From Chelatococcus sp. HY11 (GTDB lineage: Bacteria > Pseudomonadota > Alphaproteobacteria > Rhizobiales > Beijerinckiaceae), in the NCBI RefSeq assembly GCF_018398335.1, contig NZ_JAHBRX010000002.1, positions 1,116,001 through 1,180,000 of the forward strand: a stretch of DNA of 64,000 nt, read 5' to 3'. The notes below the pieces were generated by a model that was given only the letters and a program-made list of their open reading frames with translations, made no database searches and was not told where the DNA came from. The translations under genes and the position numbers were made by a program. Positions 24,712-34,193 of the stretch are shown here, piece after piece; positions within the stretch are counted from its first letter, which is position 1; each line of letters starts with the position of its first letter.

Positions 24712-25911
24712 GTGGACTATCCGCTTGAGGGAATTACCGTCCTTGATCTCAGCCAGATTTACAACGGGCCTTACGCCACCTTCCTGATGGCCATGGCAGG
24801 CGCGACCATCATCAAGATCGAGCCGCCTGGCGGTGAGTCGCTGCGCCGGCGCGGGGTCGTCGGTGGCGCCGCCCTTCCCTTCGCCATGCTGAACGGCTGT
24901 AAGCAGAGCATCGTGCTCGATCTGAAATCGGCCGAGGACAAAGCCATATTTCTCGATCTCGTGCCGCAGGCCGATGTGGTCGTGGAGAACTTCGCTCCGG
25001 GAACGATGGACAGGCTCGGCCTTGGCGCGAGCGTACTGCAGGCGATCAATCCCAAATTAATCTATGCGGCGAGCTCCGGCTTCGGATCCGATGGACCTTA
25101 TCGCAACTATCCGGCCATGGATCTGACGATACAGGCCCTGTCCGGCGTGATGTCGACGACCGGCTTTCCCGACCGGCCGCCGGTCAAGGCGGGACCTGCC
25201 TTGTGCGACTTCTTTTCCGGAGTTCACCTCTATGGGGCGATCGCGACAGCCCTGTTCGAGCGGGAGAGAACCGGCAAGGCGCGCTGCGTGGAGGTGGCCA
25301 TGCAGGACGCGGTCTACCCTTCGCTCAGTTCAAGCCTTGGCTTGCATTGGGGCAGCGGCGGCCAAGGCGAGACGCCTCCACGCACAGGCAACCGGCATGC
25401 CGGTCTCGCCGAGGCGCCCTATAACGTTTATCCGACCTCGGATGGCTGGATCGCCATCATCTGCGTCGGCGAGCAGCACTGGCGATCGCTGGCGAAGGCC
25501 ATGCAGCGTCCAGATCTCGCTGACGATCCGCGCTTCGGCACACTGAAGCAGCGTGTCGAGAACATGGATGCGATCGACGCGCTGGTGGGCGAATGGACGA
25601 GCCGCTACCCCCGCCAAGCGCTGTTCGAGTTGCTGATGGAGCATTCCGTGGCCTGCGCCCCGGTGCGTGAGCTCGACGAGGTGGTGAACGACCCGAACAT
25701 GCATGCCCGTGGCGCGCTTCAATGGCAGGACCACCCTGAACTGGGGCGGATCGTGGTGCAGCATTCACCGCTGCGGTTCGCCGGCCTGCCGCTGCGCCCC
25801 ATGGAGCCAAGCCGCAGGCTGGGCGCCGACACCGCCGCCGTGCTGACCGAGAGGCTCGGCGCACCGGCGGCGGCTTCATCGACCGAACTGAAAAAACAAG
25901 CGAGGGCATAG
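24712..25911 (+). CDS. CaiB/BaiF family III CoA-transferase
   Basis: 399 residues from GTG 24712. An ATG at 24706 touches the GGAGG ribosome binding site (24700-24704), whereas the GTG is seven bases from it, so the GTG is preferred. Family hallmarks: LEGITVLDLSQIYNGPYATFLMA, VVENFAPGTMDRLGLG, ASSGFGSDGPY, and the CoA-carrying Asp in YPAMDLT. Such enzymes move CoA between carboxylic acids via an aspartyl-CoA intermediate. Unlike the racemase-like protein at 16284, it lacks the GHDLNY and GDFGGGS pair, so it should be a true transferase that activates the substrate of module 3. Confidence 0.9.
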   Translation: MDYPLEGITVLDLSQIYNGPYATFLMAMAGATIIKIEPPGGESLRRRGVVGGAALPFAMLNGCKQSIVLDLKSAEDKAIFLDLVPQADVVVENFAPGTMDRLGLGASVLQAINPKLIYAASSGFGSDGPYRNYPAMDLTIQALSGVMSTTGFPDRPPVKAGPALCDFFSGVHLYGAIATALFERERTGKARCVEVAMQDAVYPSLSSSLGLHWGSGGQGETPPRTGNRHAGLAEAPYNVYPTSDGWIAIICVGEQHWRSLAKAMQRPDLADDPRFGTLKQRVENMDAIDALVGEWTSRYPRQALFELLMEHSVACAPVRELDEVVNDPNMHARGALQWQDHPELGRIVVQHSPLRFAGLPLRPMEPSRRLGADTAAVLTERLGAPAAASSTELKKQARA

Positions 25912-25971
25912 CCGCCGGATCGTCCATCGATCAGGCAGGCACCATGCATCTCACGTCTGAAGGAAAGACCC

Positions 25972-27993
25972 ATGGGCGGAATGGTTGGAATCGACGTCGG
26001 GGGCACGTTCACCGACCTGATCTATTCGGCGGACGGCCAGACCGTTAGCCAGGTGCTGAAGGTTCCCTCAACGCCGGACGATCCGTCGCGCGCCATCGTG
26101 GACGCGCTGGCCGCGGGCAATATCGAGCCAAGCTCACTGGACATCGTTCTCCACGGCACCACCATCGCGACGAATGCGGTGATCGAGCGCAAGGGCGCGC
26201 GCTGCGCCCTGCTGACCACCCGCGGCTTCCGCGACATTCTCGAGCTTGGGCGTCGCGACAGGCAACGGATGTACGGCCTGACCGGCGTGCACCATCCGCT
26301 CGTGCCGCGCCAACTGCGCGCGGAGGTGGACGAGCGGCTCGACCATCGCGGCAATGTGATCACGCCACTCGACGAGGAGGGCGTGCGCGCCTTTGGCATG
26401 GCCATGAAGGCTGAGGAGATCGAGGCCATCGTCGTCGCCTTCCTCCATTGCTATGCCAACCCAACCCATGAGAACCGCGCTGCGGAGATCCTGCGCGAGA
26501 TCTCGCCCGCCTGGGAGGTCGTGACGTCGAGCGGCGTCATCCGCGAATATTACGAGTTCGAGCGCACGAGCACGGCGACCGTCCAGGCCTATCTCCAGCC
26601 ATTGGTGGCGCGTTATGCGGCGAACCTGCAGAGACGTCTCGCCGCCAAGGGTTTTGCCGGCGAGACTTTGGTGATGCAGTCCAATGGGGGTCTCGTCCCT
26701 CTGCCCCAGTTGCCGGGCCGCGCCGCCAATATTGTGCGTTCCGGCCCAGCGGCGGGCGTGATGGCCGCCGCCAGGATCGCGGCCGACGCCGGCTTTCCGC
26801 ATGTCATCACCGGAGACATGGGCGGCACCAGCTACGACGTCGCGGTGCTGGTCAACGGCGTGCCGCGCATCGCTGAAACCACGGATCTCGACTTCCGGAT
26901 CCCGCTGCGCCTGCCGATGATCGACGTGCACACCATCGGCGCGGGCGGCGGCAGCATCGCCTATGTCGATCGCGGCGGCATCCTGCAGGTCGGCCCGCGC
27001 AGCGCCGGCGCCGTTCCCGGGCCGGTGTGCTTCGGGCGTGGAGGGACGGAGCCAACCGTCGCCGATGCCAATGCCGTTCTCGCGCGCATCAACGCGGATC
27101 AGCCTATCGGGCTGAAGCATCTCGCCTCGCTTGACATTGATGGCGCGCGCCGCGCTATCGCAAGCCTCGGTGAGCAGATCGGTCTCGGCATCGAAGCGAC
27201 CGCCGAGGCCATTCTCGCTGTCGTCAACCAGCGAATGGCAGGCCGCACCAGACTTCTGTCAGTGGAGCGGGGGCATGATCCGCGTGACTTCGCGCTCGTG
27301 GCCTTCGGTGGCGCGGGACCGTTGCACGGCGCGGCGATCATGCGCGAGGTGGGCGTGCGCACCATGTTGCTGCCGCCCAATCCGGGCGTGCTATGCGCCT
27401 TCGGCTGCTCGATCGCCGATCTGCGCTACGACCTGTCGCAGACGGTCGAGCGACCCGTGACCGATCTCGACGCCGCGTGGATCGCCGATGTGCTGCGCGG
27501 CCAGCGGAAGGACGGTGAAGCCCAGATCCTCGCGAGCGGCATCGCCGCCGAATCGATCACTGTCTCCCATTATGCGGATATGGCCTATGTCGGGCAGATC
27601 CACAGCCTGCGCGTGCCTGTCGGCGGCGACTGGTCGCGAGAGCGCATGGTGGAGGCCTTCGAGGCGGTCTATCGGCAGGAATACGGCAATACGCTCGGCG
27701 CCATACCGACTGTTATCGTCGGGCTGAAGACCGCCGTCACGGGCGTGCGCAGCAAAGCGCCGGCCGCAGCCGCGCATGCTGTCGAGGCCTATGCCGCAAA
27801 GCCCGACCGCACCCGCCAGGTGCATTTCGGCGAATGGCTCGACACCCCGGTCTATGACCGACAAGGGCTGCGCCCAGGCGCCACGTTCAGCGGACCGGCC
27901 ATTGTCGAACAGGCCGACACCACCAGCGTCATCGAGCCGGGCATGGTCGCGAAGGTCGATCAGTTCGGCAACATTCTCGTGGAGATCGCCTGA
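25972..27993 (+). CDS. hyuA: Hydantoinase/oxoprolinase subunit A family protein (HyuA), first copy
   Basis: 673 residues of the ASKHA (actin-like ATPase) fold. The N-terminal phosphate loop GIDVGGTFTDLIY is at 5-17, then HGTTIATNAVIERKGAR, SGPAAGVMAA, GDMGGTSYDVAV and DVHTIGAGGGSIAYVD. Members couple ATP hydrolysis to opening of lactam rings (5-oxoproline, N-methylhydantoin) or, in acetone and acetophenone carboxylases, to substrate carboxylation. AAGGAAAGA precedes the ATG. The stop overlaps the hyuB ATG by one base, so A and B are coupled. Substrate unknown; in this CoA-centred module either hydrolysis or carboxylation would fit. Confidence 0.92.
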   Translation: MGGMVGIDVGGTFTDLIYSADGQTVSQVLKVPSTPDDPSRAIVDALAAGNIEPSSLDIVLHGTTIATNAVIERKGARCALLTTRGFRDILELGRRDRQRMYGLTGVHHPLVPRQLRAEVDERLDHRGNVITPLDEEGVRAFGMAMKAEEIEAIVVAFLHCYANPTHENRAAEILREISPAWEVVTSSGVIREYYEFERTSTATVQAYLQPLVARYAANLQRRLAAKGFAGETLVMQSNGGLVPLPQLPGRAANIVRSGPAAGVMAAARIAADAGFPHVITGDMGGTSYDVAVLVNGVPRIAETTDLDFRIPLRLPMIDVHTIGAGGGSIAYVDRGGILQVGPRSAGAVPGPVCFGRGGTEPTVADANAVLARINADQPIGLKHLASLDIDGARRAIASLGEQIGLGIEATAEAILAVVNQRMAGRTRLLSVERGHDPRDFALVAFGGAGPLHGAAIMREVGVRTMLLPPNPGVLCAFGCSIADLRYDLSQTVERPVTDLDAAWIADVLRGQRKDGEAQILASGIAAESITVSHYADMAYVGQIHSLRVPVGGDWSRERMVEAFEAVYRQEYGNTLGAIPTVIVGLKTAVTGVRSKAPAAAAHAVEAYAAKPDRTRQVHFGEWLDTPVYDRQGLRPGATFSGPAIVEQADTTSVIEPGMVAKVDQFGNILVEIA

Positions 27994-29738
27994 TGGATCC
28001 CGTCACCCTGGCCGTCGTGCGCGGCGCCCTCGAACAGATCGCCGACGAGATGGACATGCATCTCATTCACGCGGCCATCTCGCCCATCATTTCCGAGACG
28101 AACGATTGCGCGCACGGGATCTTCCATCCGCAGACCGGCGAAACCATCGCGCAGGGCAGCTACGGCCTGCCGCTCTTTCTCGCCAACATGCAATTCAGCG
28201 TGCAGCACCTCATCGAGGTCGTGAACAAGTCGGGCGGCTTCAAGCCCGGCGACGTCTGGATCATGAACGAGCCCTATCTGAGCGGCACGCACCTTCAGGA
28301 CGTCGTGCTCGTGGCGCCCTATTTCGTGGGCGACACGCTGTTCGCGCTGCTGGCCAATACCGGCCACTGGATGGATGTCGGCGGCAGCGTGCCCGGCGGC
28401 TGGGCGCCGAGCGCCCAGGAGATCCACCAGGAAGGGATCATCATCCCGCCCCTGCGGCTCTATGATGGCGGTGTTTACAACAAGGCCGTTGTCGACATGA
28501 TTCTGGCGAATGTGCGGCTACCGGGCCAGATCGCGGGCGACCTCGCCGCCATGGTCAATGTGTTCGCCCTCGGCGCGAAGGGCCTCGACGCGCTCGTCGG
28601 CAAGTATGGTATGGCGGAACTCTCGGCCTGTATCGCGCAGATGATGGAGAGCTCGGAAACGCAGATGCGCTCCTATGTCGCCGAAATTCCTGACGGCGCC
28701 TATACCGTCGAGGACTTCTTCGACAATGACGGCATTGAGGACAAGCCCCTGACCGTCGCGCTGAAAGTCGTGGTCGACGGAACCGACCTCAATTTCGACT
28801 TCACCGGCACGTCCGATGCGGCGAAGGGTCCGATGAACGTGGCGACGAGCACCGCGAAATCGATGTGCTATGTCGCGCTCAAGCACATCTTCCCCGATGT
28901 GCCGGTCAATGGCGGCGCTTTTCGGCCGACGCGTTTTACCATTCCCAAGGGCTGCCTGCTGGCGGCGGAATATCCCAAGCCCGTCGGCGGCACCACAGAC
29001 GTGACCCAGCGTGTCGTCGATGCGGTGTTCGGCGCGCTGGCGCAGGCGATCCCGGAGAAAGTCCCCGCCGCCGCCTTCGGCACCGCCGGCGTCATGACGT
29101 TGTCGGGGAAGCGTCCGGATAGCGATGCGTATTACGTCGCCGTTTATCCCTATCCCGGCGGCTACGGCGGCAGCCATGTCTCGGACGGCCTGGTCAATGG
29201 CACGCCACCCGGCTCGATGGCCAAGTTCATGTCGGTCGAGATGTCGGAGCATCGCTATCCCATGCGCTTCGAATACCTTAAAATCCGCGAGGAATCAGCG
29301 GGTGCCGGCCTGCATGCCGGCGGCTGTGGCACTGCCTACGGCATTCGCGCCTTGTCGAACTGCGTCGTGTCCATCCTTGGCGACCGCGTCGACCACAGGC
29401 CGTTCGGCGTCCAGGGCGGCCAACCGGGCGCCGCCAATTCCGTGGAGTTCGAGGTGGGCGGCAAGACGTGGCGGCCACCCATGCGCAGCAAGATCGAGAA
29501 GCTCGCGCTCGCCAACGGTGACATCGTCCACCTCGCCTCGCCGGGTGGCGGCGGTTTTGGCGATCCGCTTCAGCGCGATCCGGCCCTGGTGCAGCATGAT
29601 CTCGACGAAGGGCTGATCAGCCGCGAAACCGCCGAGAATATCTATGGTGTCACCATCGAGGAGCGACCGAAAGCCAGCGGGGGCCTCCGCTTTTGCGTCA
29701 GTGCCTCGGGAAGGCAAAAAGCCGCCGGACGGGACTGA
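27993..29738 (+). CDS. hyuB: Hydantoinase/oxoprolinase subunit B family protein (HyuB), first copy
   Basis: 581 residues. Starts MDPVTLAVVRGALEQIADEMDMHL, the standard HyuB opening; SETNDCAHGIF, GDVWIMNEPYLSGTHLQD, FDFTGTSDAAKGPMN and the C-terminal GGGGFGDPLQRDP are all family markers. It forms the catalytic hydrolase/carboxylase complex with HyuA. The C-terminus beyond VTIEERPKA is a short unrelated tail. Last structural gene before the GntR regulator, 104 bases upstream. Confidence 0.92.
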   Translation: MDPVTLAVVRGALEQIADEMDMHLIHAAISPIISETNDCAHGIFHPQTGETIAQGSYGLPLFLANMQFSVQHLIEVVNKSGGFKPGDVWIMNEPYLSGTHLQDVVLVAPYFVGDTLFALLANTGHWMDVGGSVPGGWAPSAQEIHQEGIIIPPLRLYDGGVYNKAVVDMILANVRLPGQIAGDLAAMVNVFALGAKGLDALVGKYGMAELSACIAQMMESSETQMRSYVAEIPDGAYTVEDFFDNDGIEDKPLTVALKVVVDGTDLNFDFTGTSDAAKGPMNVATSTAKSMCYVALKHIFPDVPVNGGAFRPTRFTIPKGCLLAAEYPKPVGGTTDVTQRVVDAVFGALAQAIPEKVPAAAFGTAGVMTLSGKRPDSDAYYVAVYPYPGGYGGSHVSDGLVNGTPPGSMAKFMSVEMSEHRYPMRFEYLKIREESAGAGLHAGGCGTAYGIRALSNCVVSILGDRVDHRPFGVQGGQPGAANSVEFEVGGKTWRPPMRSKIEKLALANGDIVHLASPGGGGFGDPLQRDPALVQHDLDEGLISRETAENIYGVTIEERPKASGGLRFCVSASGRQKAAGRD

Positions 29739-29842
29739 TGTGTATTTCCGTCGGGGTGGCTGGCGGGATTCAGATGAATACGTGATAATTCCGCGCTTGC
29801 CTGCGACGAGCCAAATGAGGTCAAAGGCGATCTCGGCCGTTC

Positions 29843-30658
29843 ATGCCCTTGCCTCGGGAGTTTGCGAATTTGACTGAGAAGGAACCGAGCGGGATCGTAC
29901 CGATATTCGTGCCCAAGGCCTCGGATATATTGGCCGCGCGCCTACGCGATCTCATTCTTGCGGGTAAGTTCGTAGCGGGCGATATGCTGCCGGCCGAGCG
30001 AGAACTGGTCGCGGAATCAGGCCTGAGCCGCGCGTCGGTGCGCGAGGCGCTCCGGGTCCTCGAAGCTGAGAACCTGGTTACGACCCGCCCCGGCCGACTT
30101 GGCGGCTCGATGGTGACCCTTCCCGGCCGCAAGTCCGTCGCGCGCTCGGTGGAGCTGTTCATCCGCACCCACGGTATCCGGCTCGAATCGCTACTGGACT
30201 GTCGGCTAGCCGTCGAGCCCATGATGGCGAGCCTGGCCGCTGTCAAACGAAGCCCGGAAGAATTGGCTGAGATGGAGCGACTCCACGAAGCCTTTCTCGC
30301 CTCGGGCGACGACATCGCCGCCTACAAGCAGATCAATCTCGAATGGCATCTGGCGGTGGCGCGCGCGAGCCAGAACGAACCGCTGATCGCTCTGATGGAA
30401 GCGATTTCAGACTCCATCCTGAAGGCGGCAGACTACCAGCAGGTCACCACTGAAGGTATCCGCCACGAAGCTTTTCTCGCCCATACCCGGATTATGAAGG
30501 CGATCACTCAGGGTGATGCGGCGTTAGCCTTCAAGAGCATGGAGCGCCACGTCAGCGCCTATAGCAAGGTGGCGCGCGAGCGTCTCCACCGGCAGCAGGT
30601 CTCGGCCAATCTCCAACCGGAAAAACGACTTCGGAAAAAGGAGCCTGCCGCGGACTGA
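29843..30658 (+). CDS. GntR-family regulator, FadR/FCD subfamily (module 3)
   Basis: 271 residues. Winged helix at about 25-95: KASDILAARLRDLILAGKF, AERELVAESGLSRASVREALRVLEAENLV, then the wing TTRPGRLGGSMV. The C-terminal helical FCD domain (about 105-255) includes NLEWHLAVARAS and HEAFLAHTRIMKAI, which carry metal/ligand-binding histidines in this family. The C-terminus is a basic tail. FCD regulators usually sense an organic acid. It is downstream of the right arm and convergent with the Liv operon; the two aligned palindromes at 22222 and 35535 fit its family's operators. Confidence 0.92.
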   Translation: MPLPREFANLTEKEPSGIVPIFVPKASDILAARLRDLILAGKFVAGDMLPAERELVAESGLSRASVREALRVLEAENLVTTRPGRLGGSMVTLPGRKSVARSVELFIRTHGIRLESLLDCRLAVEPMMASLAAVKRSPEELAEMERLHEAFLASGDDIAAYKQINLEWHLAVARASQNEPLIALMEAISDSILKAADYQQVTTEGIRHEAFLAHTRIMKAITQGDAALAFKSMERHVSAYSKVARERLHRQQVSANLQPEKRLRKKEPAAD

Positions 30659-30710
30659 GCGTATCGTGAGCTCACGCGGGTTGGTCCGGGAACACGGACA
30701 GTTGCGCGCG

Positions 30711-30753
30711 ATGCGCTGAGGTTTGGCCCCCGAGGCCGCAAGGCTCAGCGCAT
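30711..30753. terminator. Inverted repeat between convergent gntR and livF
   Basis: ATGCGCTGAG (30711-30720) and CTCAGCGCAT (30744-30753) form perfect 10-bp arms around a 23-nt loop that can itself fold (GGCC with GGCC). It lies in the 124-base convergent gap, so a bidirectional terminator is plausible, though neither strand has a U tract. Confidence 0.45.
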
Positions 30754-30782
30754 GCCGCCGACCGATAACCGAGGCGCTTGCC

Positions 30783-31499
30783 TTACGCGCCCATGTAGGC
30801 GGCCTGCAGCGCCGGATCATTGCGCAAGTCGTCGGAACTGCCGGACCGGACAATCCGGCCGTGCTCCACGACATAGGCCCGCTTCGACAGCTCGAGGGCC
30901 TCCTCCACATTCTGCTCGACCAGGACGATGGACAGACCTTCGTGGCGCGCCAACGCCTCCACGAGCTCGAACACCTTGCCCACCATCATTGGCGACAGCC
31001 CGACAGAAGGCTCGTCGAGCATCAGCAGCTTCGGGCGGCTCATCACCGCCCGCGCAATGGCGCACATCTGGCGCTCGCCGCCGGAGAGATGCCCCGCCAG
31101 TTGTTCGCGACGCTCCGCGAGGACCGGGAAAAGGCTGATGACTTCCTCCAGCCTGTCCTTCGCATCCTGCCGGGAACGTCGAGCGAAATAGCCAAGTTCC
31201 AGGTTTTCCTGGACGGTCATGAAGGGAAACAGCCGGCCGCCCTCGGGCACCATCACGAGGCCCATGGCGGGCAAGCGGTGCGGTGCGATCGTGGTGATAT
31301 CAGTGCCGTCGAAATGGATCGACCCGCGCGTGACCTCTACCAGCCGGGTGATGGCGCCGAGCAACGTGCTCTTTCCGGCGCCATTGGCGCCGACAATGGA
31401 CACGATCTCGCCGTCGGAAACCGAAAGCGAGATGCCTTCGAGCACGGCCGCCTGATTGTAGCCGGCGTGGAGATCTCGGATTTCCAGGATGGTATTCAC
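30783..31499 (-). CDS. livF: Liv-type ABC transporter ATPase LivF, second system
   Basis: 238 residues with Walker A GANGAGKST, signature LSGGERQMCAIARAV, Walker B KLLMLDEPSVGLSP and the VLVEQNVEEAL switch region. Start overlaps the livG stop (ATGA). It is the last gene of an intact livK-H-M-G-F operon and belongs with module 3 by position and by the shared operator-like site. Confidence 0.95.
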   Translation of the reverse strand: MNTILEIRDLHAGYNQAAVLEGISLSVSDGEIVSIVGANGAGKSTLLGAITRLVEVTRGSIHFDGTDITTIAPHRLPAMGLVMVPEGGRLFPFMTVQENLELGYFARRSRQDAKDRLEEVISLFPVLAERREQLAGHLSGGERQMCAIARAVMSRPKLLMLDEPSVGLSPMMVGKVFELVEALARHEGLSIVLVEQNVEEALELSKRAYVVEHGRIVRSGSSDDLRNDPALQAAYMGA

Positions 31500-32221
31500 C
31501 GGCGCGCCTTCCCGATATAAGCCTCGACCACCTGCCGGTCGGACAGCACATCCTCCGGGCTTCCCTGCGCGATTTTCGTACCGAAGTTCAGCACGACCAC
31601 CTGGTTGGCAAAGGCCCGCACGACTTTCAGATTGTGCTCGATGACCAGGATCGTGAAGCCTTCGCGGTGAAGCCGCTGCACGAGCGTGATGACCTCGTCG
31701 ACCTCTGTCTGGTTGAGCCCCGCCATCACTTCATCCAGCAGGATAATGGTAGGATCAAGCGCGAGGGCGCGCGCGATCTCAAGCCGCCGGCGCTCGCTGA
31801 GCGTGAGCAGGCCGGCCCTCACCGAAGCGCGGGCCGACAGGCCGACCATCTCGAGCGCTTCGCTCGCCCGCCGGGCGGCCGCCTGCGCGCCGCGGTTGTG
31901 TAGAAAGGCGCCGATGAGCGCGTTTTCAAGCGTTGTAAGCGAGGTCAGCGTCTTGGAGATCTGGAACGTGCGGCCAAAGCCGAGCACCGCGCGCTTCTGC
32001 GGCGACGCGGCCGTGATGTCCTCGCCCTTGAAGAGCACCGCGCCCGACGAAACCTTCAGCTGCCCCGTCACAAGGTTGAACAGGGTAGTTTTGCCGGCCC
32101 CGTTCGGGCCGATGAGGCTCACGAGATCGCCCTTGGCCATTTCCAACGAGACGTTGTTGACCGCTGTCAGTCCCCCGAAACGCTTGGTGACACCATCGAT
32201 CTTGAGAAGCGGCTCAGCCAT
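31496..32221 (-). CDS. livG: Liv-type ABC transporter ATPase LivG, second system
   Basis: 241 residues; Walker A GPNGAGKTT, Walker B TIILLDEVMAGL (Val-Met in place of the usual Pro-Ala after Asp-Glu, as in some LivG) and the divergent signature LTLSERRRLEIARAL. Overlaps livM by eight bases and livF by four. Shorter at the N-terminus than the LivG at 14357, lacking its long leader. Confidence 0.94.
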   Translation of the reverse strand: MAEPLLKIDGVTKRFGGLTAVNNVSLEMAKGDLVSLIGPNGAGKTTLFNLVTGQLKVSSGAVLFKGEDITAASPQKRAVLGFGRTFQISKTLTSLTTLENALIGAFLHNRGAQAAARRASEALEMVGLSARASVRAGLLTLSERRRLEIARALALDPTIILLDEVMAGLNQTEVDEVITLVQRLHREGFTILVIEHNLKVVRAFANQVVVLNFGTKIAQGSPEDVLSDRQVVEAYIGKARR

Positions 32222-33257
32222 GGCGGCGCCTCCTGATTGACTGCCAGGCGCTTTCGACGGCGCCGACGATGCCGCGCTTCAGGAAGAGCGAACACAGGAT
32301 GAGAACTGCCCCCAGCACAACGAGATGGCCTCCCGGGATTGAGCCACCGATCGTCGCCCGCAGGTAAAACTCTACCGGCACGATGAGCAGCGCCCCGACC
32401 AGGGGGCCGAAGAGGGTGCCAACGCCGCCTATCAGCGAGATGAGCAGGAAGCGGACGCCGATGTCGGGCAAGGAGAGCAGCGTCGGGGGATCGATGAAGC
32501 GCAGATACAAAGCGAAGAACACGCCCCCCATCGCTGTCAGCGCCGCGCTGAGCGCCATGCCCGTCATTTTGACATACAGCACGTCGATACCGCTCGCCTG
32601 CGCCGCATCCTGATCGTCGCGGACAGCCTGGAGATAGTATCCAAGCCGGGTTCTGTAGACGAAACCGCTGACGATCAGGCAGAAGATGAGGAACCCGAGC
32701 ATCAGCAGGGCATAAGAGAAGCGGTTCGTGAATATCATGTTTGAAAACCCTGCCTTGAATGGCAGGGACATGCCACGTGGTCCGCCCGTCAGGCTGTCGA
32801 AGTAATTGGCGAGCACGAAGGCGACCTCGCTGACGGCCAAGGTTGCGATGCCGAAGAACTTTCCCTTCAGGCGAAACAGCGGCCAGCAGATCAAGGCGGC
32901 CGCGATCGCGGCCGCCAGTGCGGCCGGCACCAGCGCGATCCACGGCGAAAGGCCGAACCGGATGTAGAGGTTGCCGGCGAGATAAGCCCCGATGGCGAAG
33001 TAGACGCCGTGGGCGAGCGAGAACTGTCCGCCATAGCCGCCGATGATATTCCAGCTTGTTGCCAGCGCCGCGAAGAGAAAGGTGTAGGACAGGATGTTCA
33101 TGTAGAACGGCTGGCCGGACAACAGCCAGGTGCAGCCCAGCAAGACGATCGCCACCGCCGCGATACGCACCAGTTCCGTATCAAAGGTGGTGAGACCTGT
33201 GACGGATTTTGCTTTCAACGCGGATGCCGGCATGGGCAATGTGTCAGTTCTGCTCAC
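32214..33257 (-). CDS. livM: Liv-type ABC transporter permease LivM, second system
   Basis: 347 residues, polytopic. NIIGGYGGQFSLAHGVYFAIGAYLAG and the cytoplasmic loop RTRLGYYLQAVRDDQDAAQASGID (the ATPase-contact EAA-like region) identify LivM. It overlaps livH by 14 bases. A hydrophilic N-terminal extension of about 28 residues precedes the first helix. Confidence 0.94.
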   Translation of the reverse strand: MSRTDTLPMPASALKAKSVTGLTTFDTELVRIAAVAIVLLGCTWLLSGQPFYMNILSYTFLFAALATSWNIIGGYGGQFSLAHGVYFAIGAYLAGNLYIRFGLSPWIALVPAALAAAIAAALICWPLFRLKGKFFGIATLAVSEVAFVLANYFDSLTGGPRGMSLPFKAGFSNMIFTNRFSYALLMLGFLIFCLIVSGFVYRTRLGYYLQAVRDDQDAAQASGIDVLYVKMTGMALSAALTAMGGVFFALYLRFIDPPTLLSLPDIGVRFLLISLIGGVGTLFGPLVGALLIVPVEFYLRATIGGSIPGGHLVVLGAVLILCSLFLKRGIVGAVESAWQSIRRRRHG

Positions 33258-34134
33258 GGAGACCTACCTCTTCAGCGCCCATGACACCGAATAGTCCGCT
33301 CGGACGGACGATCAGCACGATGATAAACACGAGGAACCAGGCGACATGCTTGAGTTCCGGATTGACGTAGTACCCGGCGAACGCCTCGATCATGCCGATG
33401 ATGAACCCCCCGGCGAAGGCGCCCCAGACGCTGCCGAGCCCGCCGAGAACAACTACTGCGAAGGCCGCGACAATGAAGTTCCCGCCGATCTGCGGCGACA
33501 TGGTGTAGATCGGCGCGAGCAGGGTGCCGGCGAGCCCGGCCAGCGCCGCGCCCGTGCCGAAGGTGAGCATGTAGGTCCACTCGACATTGATGCCCATGAG
33601 CCGGGCCGAACGGCGATCCTGTGTCACCGCGCGCACGGATTTGCCGAGAAGCGTGTGCTTCAGGAACCAGCTGAGCCCGATGGCGACAACGCAAACGGAA
33701 AGCAGGACAATGAGCCGCGAGAGGCTGAGGCTCACCCCGCCAAGGTCGAAATGGACCTGCGACAAGGGCGTCGGCACGGTGTAGCTCATGCCGCGGGTAA
33801 TCGCCAGGACCATGTTCTGCAGCAACAGCAGCAGGCCGAAGGTGGCAAAGACCTGCATCATCGGTTCGTTCTGCAGCGGTTGCAGGATGAAGCGCTGAAC
33901 CACCACGCCGAAGAGGAACAGGCTCGGCACCACCACCAGGATGGACACATAGGGATCGACGCCGATCAACAGATACGCGAGATAAGCGCCGTACATGCCC
34001 AGCATAACGAATTCGCCCTGGGCGAAATTGACAATGCGGATGACGCCAAAGATGAGATTCAACCCGATACTGACGAGTCCGTATATACCGCCAAGCAGCA
34101 AGCCGACTGTGACGACGTTGATAAAGGCTGACAT
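33244..34134 (-). CDS. livH: Liv-type ABC transporter permease LivH, second system (intact)
   Basis: 296 residues with about eight helices; FGVIRIVNFAQGEFVMLGMYGAY is the LivH signature and TLLGKSVRAVTQDRRSARLMGIN is the ATPase-contact loop. The Gly of LLGKSVRA is the residue replaced by a stop codon in the livH at 12781-13653, so this copy serves as an internal reference. It lies 59 bases after the binding-protein gene. Confidence 0.95.
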   Translation of the reverse strand: MSAFINVVTVGLLLGGIYGLVSIGLNLIFGVIRIVNFAQGEFVMLGMYGAYLAYLLIGVDPYVSILVVVPSLFLFGVVVQRFILQPLQNEPMMQVFATFGLLLLLQNMVLAITRGMSYTVPTPLSQVHFDLGGVSLSLSRLIVLLSVCVVAIGLSWFLKHTLLGKSVRAVTQDRRSARLMGINVEWTYMLTFGTGAALAGLAGTLLAPIYTMSPQIGGNFIVAAFAVVVLGGLGSVWGAFAGGFIIGMIEAFAGYYVNPELKHVAWFLVFIIVLIVRPSGLFGVMGAEEVGLREQN

Positions 34135-34193
34135 TATGGGCGCCTCCGCGAGACACGCGCCGACAGAGATGGCAGCGCGTGTCCTACATTATT

